Position numbers and translations under genes: made by a program. Of a DNA stretch of 64,000 bases, positions 41,551 through 49,819 are shown piece after piece. The notes beneath the pieces were generated by a model. The model made no database searches. It was not told where the DNA came from and saw only the letters and a list, made by a program, of their open reading frames with translations. Positions within the stretch are counted from its first letter, which is position 1. Each line of letters opens with the position of its first letter. The stretch is from NCBI GenBank assembly GCA_958295765.1, contig CATQHB010000001.1:124001-188000 (forward strand), written 5' to 3'. The DNA is from an uncultured Dehalococcoidia bacterium. GTDB taxonomy: Bacteria > Chloroflexota > Dehalococcoidia > Lucifugimonadales > UBA3495.

Positions 41551-41699
41551 TGTTTGGAATGACGGTTGCTTGGATTGTTTGGGTTGCCCTGGTTAAGACG
41601 CTATTGCCCTGCCGGTCTCGATTGTTTGACGGCCTTTGCGGGCAATGCTACCCTGTAACAACGATATACTACATCAAACCGGGGTTAGGGGGAACGAAA

Positions 41700-41877
41700 G
41701 TGAACCTGGAACCAGGGGGCAGTAGATCAGTGGACGCCCGGCTGGATAACCTGCACCGGACACTTGAATCCCTGCGCGCCGATCTAAACCGCCGCCTTAA
41801 CACCCTGACCGTCATTAATGGTCGGCGGGTGGGCAACTGCTATGCTGGCGATTATCGGCCTTTACTTCACCCGGTAG
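41700..41877 (+). pseudogene. Frameshifted coiled-coil/transmembrane small protein
   Basis: GTG start with AGGGGG 7 bases upstream. The first 39 codons encode a coiled-coil-like helix (DARLDNLHRTLESLRADLNR, RLNTLTVI). After 41816 the original frame loses hydrophobicity, while the +1 frame continues MVGGWATAMLAIIGLYFTR and stops at 41877, exactly the membrane anchor expected. One extra A in ATTAATGG would explain it. The architecture resembles the 8608 gene. It is a decayed gene unless frameshifting is programmed. Confidence 0.55.
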
Positions 41878-41891
41878 CGGCCCGGCCCCGG

Positions 41892-43163
41892 TTACGGCGG
41901 GGCGTCAAGCTCAATCTTGACCGCCCGGTACGTTGTATCCTCTATGACCACCACCACGTCATCGCCCTGCAATTTCCCTTCGTAATGGCACAGCCCGATA
42001 TACGGCAAAAACTTCCAGGAGTAACTGCCGTCGTCATGCTCGATAATCCGGGTAACGCAGGGGTCTCCTTCCGCCGTTTTAAGCCACCGGGAGCCATCGC
42101 TGGGCCAGGTTAAAAAGGCCAGGAAAGCCCCGTCGGCGTAATGGGCCTCCGGTATCGCCGGAGTGGGTGGGGGCATCCGGCGCACGCCGCCATTCTTGAG
42201 GAAACTGAACCGGCTTTCAATTTCCTGCATCGCCAGCGCATAGCCCACGTTTTCCATGTGATCCCACCCGCAGGTGTTCATCCCGATAATCGTGCCATTC
42301 AGACTCATCAGCGGGCCGCCGCTGTTCCCCGGATTGAGCGCCGCGTCGGTCTTAATCCAGTGGATTCCGTCGCTGCAAGCCCCGTTAAGGACTTTATCGC
42401 CGGACACCACGCCCATCGTTACGGTCAGGCCGCCCCCGCCGGCCGGGTGTCCCATGGTCAGAACTTCGTCGCCCCGGGCGAAGTTGGTGGAGGTTGTGAT
42501 GCCGCTGCCCCACCGATTCAGGTATTCCATACCATTGGCGTAGCTGGTTCTGGACCAGTCAAAGTCATTAGGCCCCACGTCAATCAACGCGATGTCCGCA
42601 TATTCATCGATTCCTAAAACTTTGGCTTCTTCAACCTCGATGCCCTGAAACCAGATTACCGACACGAAGTGGTCACTGCCCACGACGTGAGAATTGGTAG
42701 CGATGTACCAATCGGATTCGTTCAGCGGGTCCTGGATGAAAAATCCCGTCCCGGAACCTTGCGACGAGGTGACCAGGACCACGTGGGGCGTCAGTCGCTC
42801 ACTCCACCCGGCAATGGTGGGCGTCGGCGTGGGCACCCGGGTTGGCCGCGGCGTTGGTCGGGCCGTCGGCGCCGGCGTGACGGTGGGAATCGGGGTAACC
42901 GTCGGCCAGGGGGTAGCCGTCGGCACTGGCGTAGGAAACACCTGAGGCGTAACCGTTGGTATTGTAGGAGCCGGCGTAACGGTGGGCTGGGGAGTAGGGG
43001 AAGGCTGCGGCGTAATCGTCGGTATAGACGCCACAATCTCCCGCGCCCGCTGTTCAATAAGCCGGTTAAGCTCCGCGTCAGAGGGGCCGCAAGCCAGAGT
43101 TGCCAGGGCCAGGATGGGTAGAGACAGAGATACCAAAGCCGTGCGCAGCCAGTAGTTGCCCAA
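41892..43163 (-). CDS. Lipoprotein trypsin-like serine protease
   Basis: A 423-residue exported protease. The lipobox LATLAC puts the lipidated cysteine at residue 25. Residues ~50-115 are a Pro/Thr/Val repeat linker. The protease domain carries the triad H (ATNSHVV), D ([10 protein letters not shown]) and S (NPGNSGGPL), as in HtrA-like enzymes, but there is no PDZ domain. A C-terminal ~90-residue domain ([20 protein letters not shown]) is unfamiliar. It is probably anchored outside the cell membrane. Confidence 0.88.
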   Translation of the reverse strand: MGNYWLRTALVSLSLPILALATLACGPSDAELNRLIEQRAREIVASIPTITPQPSPTPQPTVTPAPTIPTVTPQVFPTPVPTATPWPTVTPIPTVTPAPTARPTPRPTRVPTPTPTIAGWSERLTPHVVLVTSSQGSGTGFFIQDPLNESDWYIATNSHVVGSDHFVSVIWFQGIEVEEAKVLGIDEYADIALIDVGPNDFDWSRTSYANGMEYLNRWGSGITTSTNFARGDEVLTMGHPAGGGGLTVTMGVVSGDKVLNGACSDGIHWIKTDAALNPGNSGGPLMSLNGTIIGMNTCGWDHMENVGYALAMQEIESRFSFLKNGGVRRMPPPTPAIPEAHYADGAFLAFLTWPSDGSRWLKTAEGDPCVTRIIEHDDGSYSWKFLPYIGLCHYEGKLQGDDVVVVIEDTTYRAVKIELDAPP

Positions 43164-43205
43164 AATTATACGTCCCTCCGGAGTGAACCGCCCCGATCGG
43201 CAATT

Positions 43206-43649
43206 CTATAACGAGTAAGACACCATCAAAGGAACGTCAAAGACCCGACGCCAGTTTTCCGCATCGGCGGCCACTTCAATGGCGAAGTGGTGCATCCCCG
43301 GCCCGCCAATCGGCAGTACGGGAAATCTGATGCGGATTCTATGCTGCTGCGCAGTGGTCAAGTCTATGTCGAACACAAAGGGCGGTTCCGGCGGAAATTT
43401 TTCCCGAGGGGAACCCGGCGGGAATCGCACTGCTACGCGACCCGGCCCGCGCTCTCCTGCTGCCGCATCGGAACGAGTAAACAGGATAAACAGCTCAAAA
43501 TTAACTGCCGCCGCCGGCATTGGCGACGCATCGTCGACCTGCGGAGGTTCGGGAACCTGAACCTCCTCCAGGATGTTAAACAAGGAAACACTATTTGTAT
43601 CCCGGTCAATTACGGAACTCTGGCAAACAACGGCCCACAGGACTTTCAA
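43206..43649 (-). CDS. DUF6941-like protein
   Basis: 147 residues. The opening MKVLWAVVCQSSVIDRDTNS VSLFNILEEV and the beta-rich body (PFVFDIDLTTAQQHRIRIRF) fit a family of unknown function. The start is TTG overlapping the upstream stop as TTGA. It is the last gene of a three-gene overlapping operon. Confidence 0.6.
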   Translation of the reverse strand: MKVLWAVVCQSSVIDRDTNSVSLFNILEEVQVPEPPQVDDASPMPAAAVNFELFILFTRSDAAAGERGPGRVAVRFPPGSPREKFPPEPPFVFDIDLTTAQQHRIRIRFPVLPIGGPGMHHFAIEVAADAENWRRVFDVPLMVSYSL

Positions 43650-44194
43650 GCCGGCGCTCCCGCGGTGATGGTTGCCGGCGCATCCGCCTTGACCCCTGAC
43701 CCCGGCACAAAACGCAATTTCGAGTCAGCCGGCGCTGCGTAAAAAGTTGACACTGCGGTTGGGTTATTGGCCCGCCTCGAACCCTTGGCCTCAAACCAGA
43801 ACCGGGTATTTTTGCTCTCAACCGGCGGCGGCGCCGCTATAATGCTGCGCGCCAGTTTCCGGGCGTACCAACATTGGGGGGCTTGAGCCGTAATTCGGGC
43901 CGCCGTTGGCAAGAAGTCCGGCGCGGCGTAGCAAGTCAACCACAGCAGGGCGGCCAAAGGGGTATCGTTAGGGTTTTCGTACTTCAGATCAATCTCCTGA
44001 GTTGACAAGTAGTAAATGCGCCCCAGGATTTCCTCCCGGACTTCAGCCGAGTCCCGGGCCTGCCGGTACAAGTCCTGCATAACCGGCTCCGCCGCCACCG
44101 CATGGAAAAAGGCTCGCGCGCTGCTGACCATGTTCACTTCGGCATCGAACTCAATGCTTTCGACGTGCGCCAGGGCGTCTTGCCAGTTCATCAT
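43646..44194 (-). CDS. Hypothetical protein of overlapping operon
   Basis: 182 residues from the ATG at 44194. Mostly helical N-terminal half (WQDALAHVESIEFDAEVNMV, DLYRQARDSAEVREEILGRI), then a middle segment ALLWLTCYAAPDFLPTAARI and a low-complexity tail rich in Ala/Pro. No family is recognised. Its ATG overlaps the stop of the upstream gene (ATGA), and its stop overlaps the start of the next. Confidence 0.6.
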   Translation of the reverse strand: MMNWQDALAHVESIEFDAEVNMVSSARAFFHAVAAEPVMQDLYRQARDSAEVREEILGRIYYLSTQEIDLKYENPNDTPLAALLWLTCYAAPDFLPTAARITAQAPQCWYARKLARSIIAAPPPVESKNTRFWFEAKGSRRANNPTAVSTFYAAPADSKLRFVPGSGVKADAPATITAGAPA

Positions 44195-44706
44195 ACCCAC
44201 TCCGTCCGGTCCGTCCAGTATTCCCGGGGCTGCCCCAACCAAGGGCCGACATCGTCAACACGATGGAAGTACTCCCCATACTGGCCCCACTGGCTCAGCA
44301 CGAATACTTCCCGGTACGCCCCTGCCAAGTTAATCCTTACCTCGGTTACCATCCCGACGTGAGAAACTTCTCCGGCTTCGTCGCGATATACCACCATATC
44401 CCCAATCTGAAGTTCAGCCTCGTCAGTTATCCGACGGTAACCATCCTCCAACAGAATCATCCTTAGATGAACCGGGTCAATGGCAGTCCGACGACTGGCG
44501 AACATCATTCCCATGCAGTTGTAGCCACTATTCAGCGAACGCACACGACGCTCGGGATGTCCGTTAATAACCTGCTCTTTGCGGGCATTCATGACGGCCG
44601 GGACGGCTTCTACCTTTTGCTCGTTAGGGATTGACGTTCCCAACTTAGTAGATAACGGCAGTTGGGGCGCAACCACATAGTTGCCTTCCGAGTTAAATAA
44701 CACCAT
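44191..44706 (-). CDS. Cysteine-peptidase-fold (NlpC/P60- or CHAP-like) protein
   Basis: 171 residues. A candidate papain-like triad: cysteine in SGYNCMGMMFASRR, histidine in GDMVVYRDEAGEVSHVGMVT, and a polar residue in VFVLSQWGQYGEYFHRV. It resembles cell-wall or regulatory amidase folds, but there is no signal peptide. A minus-strand TATAAT (44714-44719) ends 7 bases before the ATG at 44706, which suggests a leaderless mRNA. A longer frame from 44757 is less likely. First gene of the operon 44706-43206. Confidence 0.6.
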   Translation of the reverse strand: MVLFNSEGNYVVAPQLPLSTKLGTSIPNEQKVEAVPAVMNARKEQVINGHPERRVRSLNSGYNCMGMMFASRRTAIDPVHLRMILLEDGYRRITDEAELQIGDMVVYRDEAGEVSHVGMVTEVRINLAGAYREVFVLSQWGQYGEYFHRVDDVGPWLGQPREYWTDRTEWV

Positions 44707-44810
44707 CCCTGCAATTATAGCCGATCCGACGGGCATTTGCACAATACCCCACCCCAACCGGGAAATCGCTTTTTAACCAGGGCAACCCAAGCAACCGTCA
44801 TTCCAATCAA

Positions 44811-44908
44811 CCGTCGTTCCGGCGAAAGCCGGAATCCAGGAAATCCCCCGGAAAAGAGCGTACCGGCTACCGAGGGTTCTGGATTCCGGCTTTCGCCGGA
44901 ACGACGGT
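44811..44908. repeat. Family A repeat, copy 12
   Basis: Flanked on the left by TTAACCAGGGCAACCCAAGC and on the right by variable GACGGTGTTATAACCGGAA-type tandem units up to about 44983. Confidence 0.9.
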
Positions 44909-44993
44909 GTTATAACCGGAACGACTGTTATATGACCGCAATGACGGTGTTATAACCGGAATAACGGGTTTATGCTGCGCTTGCCCGCCCCCC

Positions 44994-46502
44994 CTAAATA
45001 AACGGCGCCGGCGTCCGCGCCTCGTCGGCGTAGTCGATGTAAACCGTGATTACCTCGCTGAAAAAGTCCACCGCCTCTACGCCCTGCTCCCGCTGGCCTA
45101 CGCCGGAGGCCTTGAGGCCGCCGAAGGGTAGATGCACCTCGCCGCCCAAAGTCGGGGCGTTGACGTGCACCATTCCCGCCTCTACCGTGTTGATGTAGCG
45201 GTAGGCCCGGGGCAGGTCCCGGGTGTAAACCGAGGAGGACAGGCCAAACTTGACGCTGTTGGATATTTGCACCGCCTCCTCCAGGTCTTTGGCCTTGAAT
45301 ACCGTCAGCACCGGCCCGAAAATTTCCTCCTGGGCAATCCGCATCTCCGGCGTTACGTCGGTGAAAATGGTCGGCTCCACGTAGTAGCCCTGGTCAAACT
45401 CCCCACCGGTCAGGTGGCGGCCCCCGGAGGCCAGGTTAGCCCCCTCCTCGGCGCCGACGCCGATATACTCCAGCACCGTATCCAGTTGGGACTGGCTGGA
45501 CAGGGGGCTGACGTCGGTATCCGGCGCCATACCGTCGCCCACTTTCAGCCGGCCGGTACGCTCCACCAACTGCTCCATAAAGGAATCATAAACCTCCTCC
45601 TCCACGATGACCCGGCTGGTGGCGGTGCAGCGCTGGCCGGTGGAACCGAAAGCTCCCTGCACAATGCCGCCCAGCGCCTTGTCCAGGTCGGCGTCGGCCA
45701 GCAGGATGACGGCGTTCTTGCCGCCCATTTCGCACTGCACCTTTTTCAGCCGCCGCGCGCCTTCGGCATAGATGCCGGTGCCGATTTCGGTGGAACCGGT
45801 AAAGGAGATGCCCCGCACCGCCTCACTCTCCACCAGGGCGTTGCCCACCGACCCGCCGGGGCCGGTAATCAGGTTCAGCACGCCGGGGGGCAGCCCGGCC
45901 TCCTCAAACACCTCGGTCAGCTTGACGGCGCTGAAGGGCGTTATCGAGGCCGGCTTAAAGATCAAGGTATTGCCGCAGATGAGGGCCGGGGCCATTTTCC
46001 AGGCGGGAATGGCGATGGGAAAGTTCCAGGGGGTGATGATGGCGACCACGCCCAGGGGACGGCGGACGGTGTAGGCCACCGTGCTGGGCAGTTCCGAGGG
46101 GGTGGTATAGCCGAACATCCGGCGCCCCTCCCCGGCGGCGTACTCGATAATGTTCATCGCCCGGCGCACCTCGCCTCGGGCGTCGGCCAGAGGCTTGCCC
46201 TCCTCCAAAGTAATGGTGCGGGCCAACTCGTCGCTGCGCCGCCCCATAATCTCCAGCGCGCGGTACAGCACCTGGGCGCGGGCCGGGGCCGGCGTGTTGG
46301 CCCAACCCTCCAGGGCCGCCTCGGCGGCGGCGACGGCCTGGAGCGCATCGGCCGGCGTAGAGGTCTGAAACTCGCCCAGGACGGTCTGCTTGCTGGCCGG
46401 GCTGGTAATGGGATAGGTGCGGCCCGATTGCGACTCGGTCCATTGGCCGCCGATGTAGTTGCGGTAGGTGGCTACCGGGGTGGTTTCCGGTGTGCTTGCC
46501 AT
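44994..46502 (-). CDS. Aldehyde dehydrogenase (succinate-semialdehyde type)
   Basis: About 502 residues of the ALDH family. Motifs: [63 protein letters not shown], catalytic GQRCTAT and [11 protein letters not shown]. The GQRCTATSR context is common in succinate-semialdehyde and 2,5-dioxovalerate dehydrogenases, but the substrate is open. The ATG at 46502 has a GGGGG run 9 bases upstream; an ATG three codons earlier is too close to it. Confidence 0.9.
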   Translation of the reverse strand: MASTPETTPVATYRNYIGGQWTESQSGRTYPITSPASKQTVLGEFQTSTPADALQAVAAAEAALEGWANTPAPARAQVLYRALEIMGRRSDELARTITLEEGKPLADARGEVRRAMNIIEYAAGEGRRMFGYTTPSELPSTVAYTVRRPLGVVAIITPWNFPIAIPAWKMAPALICGNTLIFKPASITPFSAVKLTEVFEEAGLPPGVLNLITGPGGSVGNALVESEAVRGISFTGSTEIGTGIYAEGARRLKKVQCEMGGKNAVILLADADLDKALGGIVQGAFGSTGQRCTATSRVIVEEEVYDSFMEQLVERTGRLKVGDGMAPDTDVSPLSSQSQLDTVLEYIGVGAEEGANLASGGRHLTGGEFDQGYYVEPTIFTDVTPEMRIAQEEIFGPVLTVFKAKDLEEAVQISNSVKFGLSSSVYTRDLPRAYRYINTVEAGMVHVNAPTLGGEVHLPFGGLKASGVGQREQGVEAVDFFSEVITVYIDYADEARTPAPFI

Positions 46503-46886
46503 AAAAATCATCCCCCGTTTAATGCAGGTCCGGTTTGGATTCCCTGCTTTAATTTTCTTGCTATTAAGGTAACATTCTCTCCGGTAGCGGGCAAGCGGGG
46601 CAACCCACGCAACCGTCGTTCCGGCGAAAGCCGGAATCCAGAACGCTCGGTAGCCGAATCGTTCTTTTCCGGGGGATTTCCTGGATTCCGGCTTTCGCCG
46701 GAACGACGGTTTTATAGCCGGAATGACGGTTTTATAGCTGGAATGACGGGTTTATGCTGTGATTGCCCGGCCCGGTCCCGCCGGCCGGGGGTGCCGGCGC
46801 CGGGCGTATCCGGTACAATACCACCACCACCCAAACCATCCAACCGCTGCTTTTGACGGATTATAGACGGAATACAGGAGGGAATG
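46503..46886. other. Gene-free spacer with family A repeat
   Basis: Family A copy 13 plus tandem TTTATAGC(C/T)GGAATGACGG units to about 46752. 46790-46880 is unique and probably holds the promoter of the DUF1330 gene (TACAAT near 46814). Confidence 0.65.
46613..46710. repeat. Family A repeat, copy 13
   Basis: 98 bp with two extra short tandem units on its right side, ending TTTATGCTGTGATTGCCC. Confidence 0.9.
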
Positions 46887-47174
46887 ATGGCGGGCTATAT
46901 GATTGCCGACGTGAATGTTACCGACCCGGCCGGCTTTGAGGAGTATCGCAAGCTGGTCAGCGCAACTATCGAGGCTTACGGGGGAAAGTATATCGTGCGG
47001 GGCGGCGCTGTGGAGTCGGTAGAAGGCGACTGGAATCCCCCGCGCCTGGTCATCGTGGAGTTTGACAGCGTGGCCCAGGCCAAGGCGTGGTACTACTCGG
47101 CGGAGTACGCCGGCCCCAAGGAGATGCGGCACAACTCGGCCACCACCAACGCCATATTTGTCGAGGGGCTGTAA
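46887..47174 (+). CDS. DUF1330 family protein
   Basis: 95 residues of the dimeric ferredoxin-like barrel type: GYMIADVNVTDPAGFEEYRK, YGGKYIVRGGAVESVEGDW, PRLVIVEFDSVAQAKAWYYS. Function unknown; it may bind a small aromatic or act as a monooxygenase-like protein. Two ATGs overlap; the second has better SD spacing to AGGAGGG. Confidence 0.88.
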   Translation: MAGYMIADVNVTDPAGFEEYRKLVSATIEAYGGKYIVRGGAVESVEGDWNPPRLVIVEFDSVAQAKAWYYSAEYAGPKEMRHNSATTNAIFVEGL

Positions 47175-47179
47175 CCAAC

Positions 47180-47208
47180 CAAGCCCCCGGCGCCAGGGCC
47201 GGGGGCCT
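47180..47208. terminator. GC hairpin between convergent genes
   Basis: CCCCCGGC / GCCGGGGG after the DUF1330 stop; there is no T-run, so termination is uncertain. Confidence 0.4.
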
Positions 47209-47260
47209 GACCGCTTTGCGGGCCGATAGGCTCAAGCTCCCGAATGGCCCGGCCCGGTGG

Positions 47261-47734
47261 TCAGAACCCCGGCCAACCGGGTAGGGCGGCGGCCTGCCGA
47301 ATCCAGGCCGCCAACTGAGCCGCGTCGAGTTCGCCCTCGTAGAGGTCAACCCAGCGCGCGTCCGGGTCCTTGCCTGCGCCGGGCGGGGGCGGTTCAAGCA
47401 ACCGGCCATTGAAAAAGGTTACTTTCACGTAACGCGTAAAGACGTGGTAACTCAAAAACCAACCTGCCCCGTCAATGCCGTAGAAGGGTGAGTTCCACCG
47501 CACTGCCTTGCGCACGTCCGGCGCCGCGCCCACGATAAGCGCGTCAAGGCGGCGCCCCACGTCGCTTTTCCAGCCGGGCATCGCCGCAATGTAAGCCTGA
47601 ACCGGAGCGTCGCCGTCGGCCTTCGCAATCTGCGGGTTGCCGCCGGACAGCAGCGCCACCGGCGCCGGGTCGGCCGGCGCGTCAACCGGCCGCCGGGAGA
47701 CCCTGGTTGAATTCCGGGATGGCTTACCGGCCAT
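47261..47734 (-). CDS. DUF1801 (YdhG-like) family protein
   Basis: 157 residues. The core VQAYIAAMPGWKSDVGRRLD, KAVRWNSPFYGIDGAGWFLS, YVKVTFFNGRLL is characteristic of DUF1801, an iron-chaperone/frataxin-like fold of uncertain role. The N-terminal ~35 residues are basic and disordered. Start ATG at 47734 with GGAGTG 6 bases upstream. Confidence 0.85.
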   Translation of the reverse strand: MAGKPSRNSTRVSRRPVDAPADPAPVALLSGGNPQIAKADGDAPVQAYIAAMPGWKSDVGRRLDALIVGAAPDVRKAVRWNSPFYGIDGAGWFLSYHVFTRYVKVTFFNGRLLEPPPPGAGKDPDARWVDLYEGELDAAQLAAWIRQAAALPGWPGF

Positions 47735-47798
47735 TGGGTTCACTCCAATTCGGATGGCCCTTGCCTGACGGGGCAGGGCGGGCATCTTTAGGCGCGCC

Positions 47799-48200
47799 CT
47801 AGTGCCATTCGGCGTGGTACATTACCTCAATCAGGTTGCCGTCCGGGTCCCGGAGAAAGCCGGCCAGTTTGCCGCTGGCGTTCAACTTGGGTTCCCGGCC
47901 CGCCTCGAAGTTTATGCCCGACTGCTTCAAGTTAGCAAGCCAGGCGTCCCAATCCTCCACCTCAACGGCGAAGTGATTGGTCGGGTGCGGCTGGGGGTTG
48001 GCCTCTACGTGGAGATGCAGTTCCGTGTTGCCCAGCTTCAAGAACCGGGGGCCGTCCTCCGTCCATTCCGCATCAAAGACCTTGCCGTACCACTCCTGGC
48101 TGCGCGCCACGTCGCTGGTCTCCACGTTGGTGTGCTGGATCATACTGACCCGGGTGCTGCCTTTGGGAAAGGTGGGCATATAAGGGTTACGTTCCGGCAT
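47799..48200 (-). CDS. VOC (glyoxalase/bleomycin-resistance) superfamily protein
   Basis: 133 residues of a vicinal oxygen chelate fold: MIQHTNVETSDVARSQEWYG, RFLKLGNTELHLHVEANPQP, TNHFAVEVEDWDAWLANLKQ, RDPDGNLIEVMYH. Metal-ligand candidates are the His near residue 22, the His of HLHVE and the Glu of LIEVM. The substrate is unknown. GGAGGT lies 7 bases before the ATG. Confidence 0.88.
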   Translation of the reverse strand: MPERNPYMPTFPKGSTRVSMIQHTNVETSDVARSQEWYGKVFDAEWTEDGPRFLKLGNTELHLHVEANPQPHPTNHFAVEVEDWDAWLANLKQSGINFEAGREPKLNASGKLAGFLRDPDGNLIEVMYHAEWH

Positions 48201-48388
48201 ACCGATTACCTCCAGAATAGCTGATTTGGCGCGGACTTGCCGCCCGGCACAACGATTTGCGCCGGCTATGACTATAAGCCAACGGGATGATTCGGTCAAT
48301 GGGGCGGGGCTATGGTCGGGGGATTGCAAAGTCTGCGCCAGGAACAAAATCCGCTTGCCAGAACAAAACCCGCTCACCAGAACAAAAC

Positions 48389-48462
48389 CCGCTCATGGTG
48401 AGCCTGTCGAACCACCCGCCCCTATCCGACGGTTAATCCTTCGACAAGCTCAGGATGAGCGG
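48389..48462. repeat. Family B palindrome, 74-bp version
   Basis: Same 74-bp form and CCCGCCCCTA...ACGGTTA centre as the array at 24454-24775, preceded by AACAAAACCCGCTCACCAG half-units. Confidence 0.88.
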
Positions 48463-48484
48463 AGAGAGTCAACTCGACTTTGCC

Positions 48485-48901
48485 CTATTCCACCTGCATT
48501 GCGTCCAGGCCGATTTGGGCCAGTTCCTCGTCCCTAGCCAGGTAGCCGCCGACGCCGATGCCGCCCATAATTACGCCGTCGCCGGAGCGTACCACTACAC
48601 CGCCGATGCCCGGCGTCAGGTTGGGGTCGCCGTAGTCGCTGACCGTCCGGCCCCGTTCCTTCAACTGCTCCCCGTGAGGGCCGGTATCCATTCCCATCAC
48701 CGCGGCGGTGTACGCTTTGCGAAAGGCGTGGCGCCGGGCGTAGAGCCGCACGTTGTCCATCTGAGCGTAAGCCACCATATTGCCGGCATCGTCCACGATA
48801 GAAACGGCCACCGGCATACCGCCCGGCTTGGTAGCCTCGGCGATGATGGCCTGCATCGCCGCTTGAGCCTGCTCAAAGTCGATATAGGGTTTTTCCGCCA
48901 T
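48485..48901 (-). CDS. GlcG/HbpS-type heme-binding family protein
   Basis: 138 residues: PVAVSIVDDAGNMVAYAQMD, RRHAFRKAYTAAVMGMDTG, GGVVVRSGDGVIMGGIGVGG. The family includes HbpS heme-binding proteins and GlcG of unknown function. AGGAG lies 7 bases before the ATG. It follows the PIN/UPF0175 pair by 4 bases and could be cotranscribed. Confidence 0.85.
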   Translation of the reverse strand: MAEKPYIDFEQAQAAMQAIIAEATKPGGMPVAVSIVDDAGNMVAYAQMDNVRLYARRHAFRKAYTAAVMGMDTGPHGEQLKERGRTVSDYGDPNLTPGIGGVVVRSGDGVIMGGIGVGGYLARDEELAQIGLDAMQVE

Positions 48902-48905
48902 TGTC

Positions 48906-49262
48906 TTACTCCTGTCGGCCCGGTGCGGCGGCTTGGAAGTTTTTGGCGACCACCCCTCCGAAATTCTCCCGGGCGTACCGGGACTCCTCGGCGGTGGGGC
49001 CTAATTCGATGCCGTACTTTTGGGCCAGGTCGTGAATGTCGTAGTAGGTAATGCCCATGACTTCAATAAACTTTCCCATGCTCAACTCGCCGTCGCTGAC
49101 CAGTTGCAACAATTCCCTTTCAGAGCCGTTGCGCAGCCACCGCAGCAACACGGTGGAACTGTCGGTTTGCGTCAAGTTGCTATAAAGGTCAGCCGCTTGA
49201 ACCAGTGCATCCGGGATTTCCAGAGGCCGGCCGTTGTTGCCTTTACTCAGTTGGGTAGTCAT
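48906..49262 (-). CDS. UPF0175-like antitoxin
   Basis: 118 residues. LEIPDALVQAADLYSNLTQT and a C-terminal SDGELSMGKFIEVMGITYYD, IHDLAQKYGIEL fit UPF0175 proteins, small helix-turn-helix partners of DUF3368 PIN toxins. It starts inside the 3' end of the PIN gene (20-base overlap). Confidence 0.75.
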   Translation of the reverse strand: MTTQLSKGNNGRPLEIPDALVQAADLYSNLTQTDSSTVLLRWLRNGSERELLQLVSDGELSMGKFIEVMGITYYDIHDLAQKYGIELGPTAEESRYARENFGGVVAKNFQAAAPGRQE

Positions 49263-49770
49263 AGCGCTCCAATAGCTGTTGCGCAGCTTGATAGTCTCTT
49301 TCCCCGATTCGGGACCTGATCCGTTCCAGGGCGTCCTTGGCTTGGCCCCTGGTCAATACGCCCGATAAGCCCAATTCAGCGATCAGGCCGGCCGTAGTCA
49401 GGCGGCGGATTACTACCTGGTCGTTCTCTTCCCGCCGACTAACATAGCGCAGGAATTGGCGGTCATCGCTTACAATGACATCTTCACTCCAACCGGCGCC
49501 GCTTTGCCTTTCTACGTACCGGCTCAGCGCCGCTGCCTCTCCACGTCCGAGGTGGTTCAGTTCCGGCAGAATTTCGGTAGGAAATTCGGTATTTTCACCT
49601 ATAATATCGGCTATCTCGTCGGCGTCCCGGTGTCCGACCTGACGCCCTCTCTCTACCACCTCTTCGTAAACTTCCCAAGGAACTAGGCACTCCGACCTGC
49701 TGTGTACCAACGCCAATATGCCGGCCTGATGCAAGTTTATAATGACATTGGCATCCAGTATGACCGCCAT
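49243..49770 (-). CDS. PIN-domain toxin-like protein (DUF3368 type)
   Basis: 175 residues with a PIN fold: VILDANVIINLHQAGILALV with the first acidic residue, LGRGEAAALSRYVERQ with the central glutamate, and VIVSDDRQFLRYV. The C-terminal GLIAELGLSGVLTRGQAKDA is typical of DUF3368. Probably an RNase toxin paired with the downstream UPF0175 protein. There is no SD before the ATG. Confidence 0.82.
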   Translation of the reverse strand: MAVILDANVIINLHQAGILALVHSRSECLVPWEVYEEVVERGRQVGHRDADEIADIIGENTEFPTEILPELNHLGRGEAAALSRYVERQSGAGWSEDVIVSDDRQFLRYVSRREENDQVVIRRLTTAGLIAELGLSGVLTRGQAKDALERIRSRIGERDYQAAQQLLERYDYPTE

Positions 49771-49819
49771 AATAGGATGATACGCAACTGCATATCACAA
49801 TGCAATGCAGCTATTTCCC

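Larger units (their letters stand above)
41249..41699. other. Gene-free repeat spacer
   Basis: A family B group (41312-41427) and family A copy 11 with its outer arm to about 41610. 41615-41690 is unique and probably carries the promoter of the next small ORF. Confidence 0.7.
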
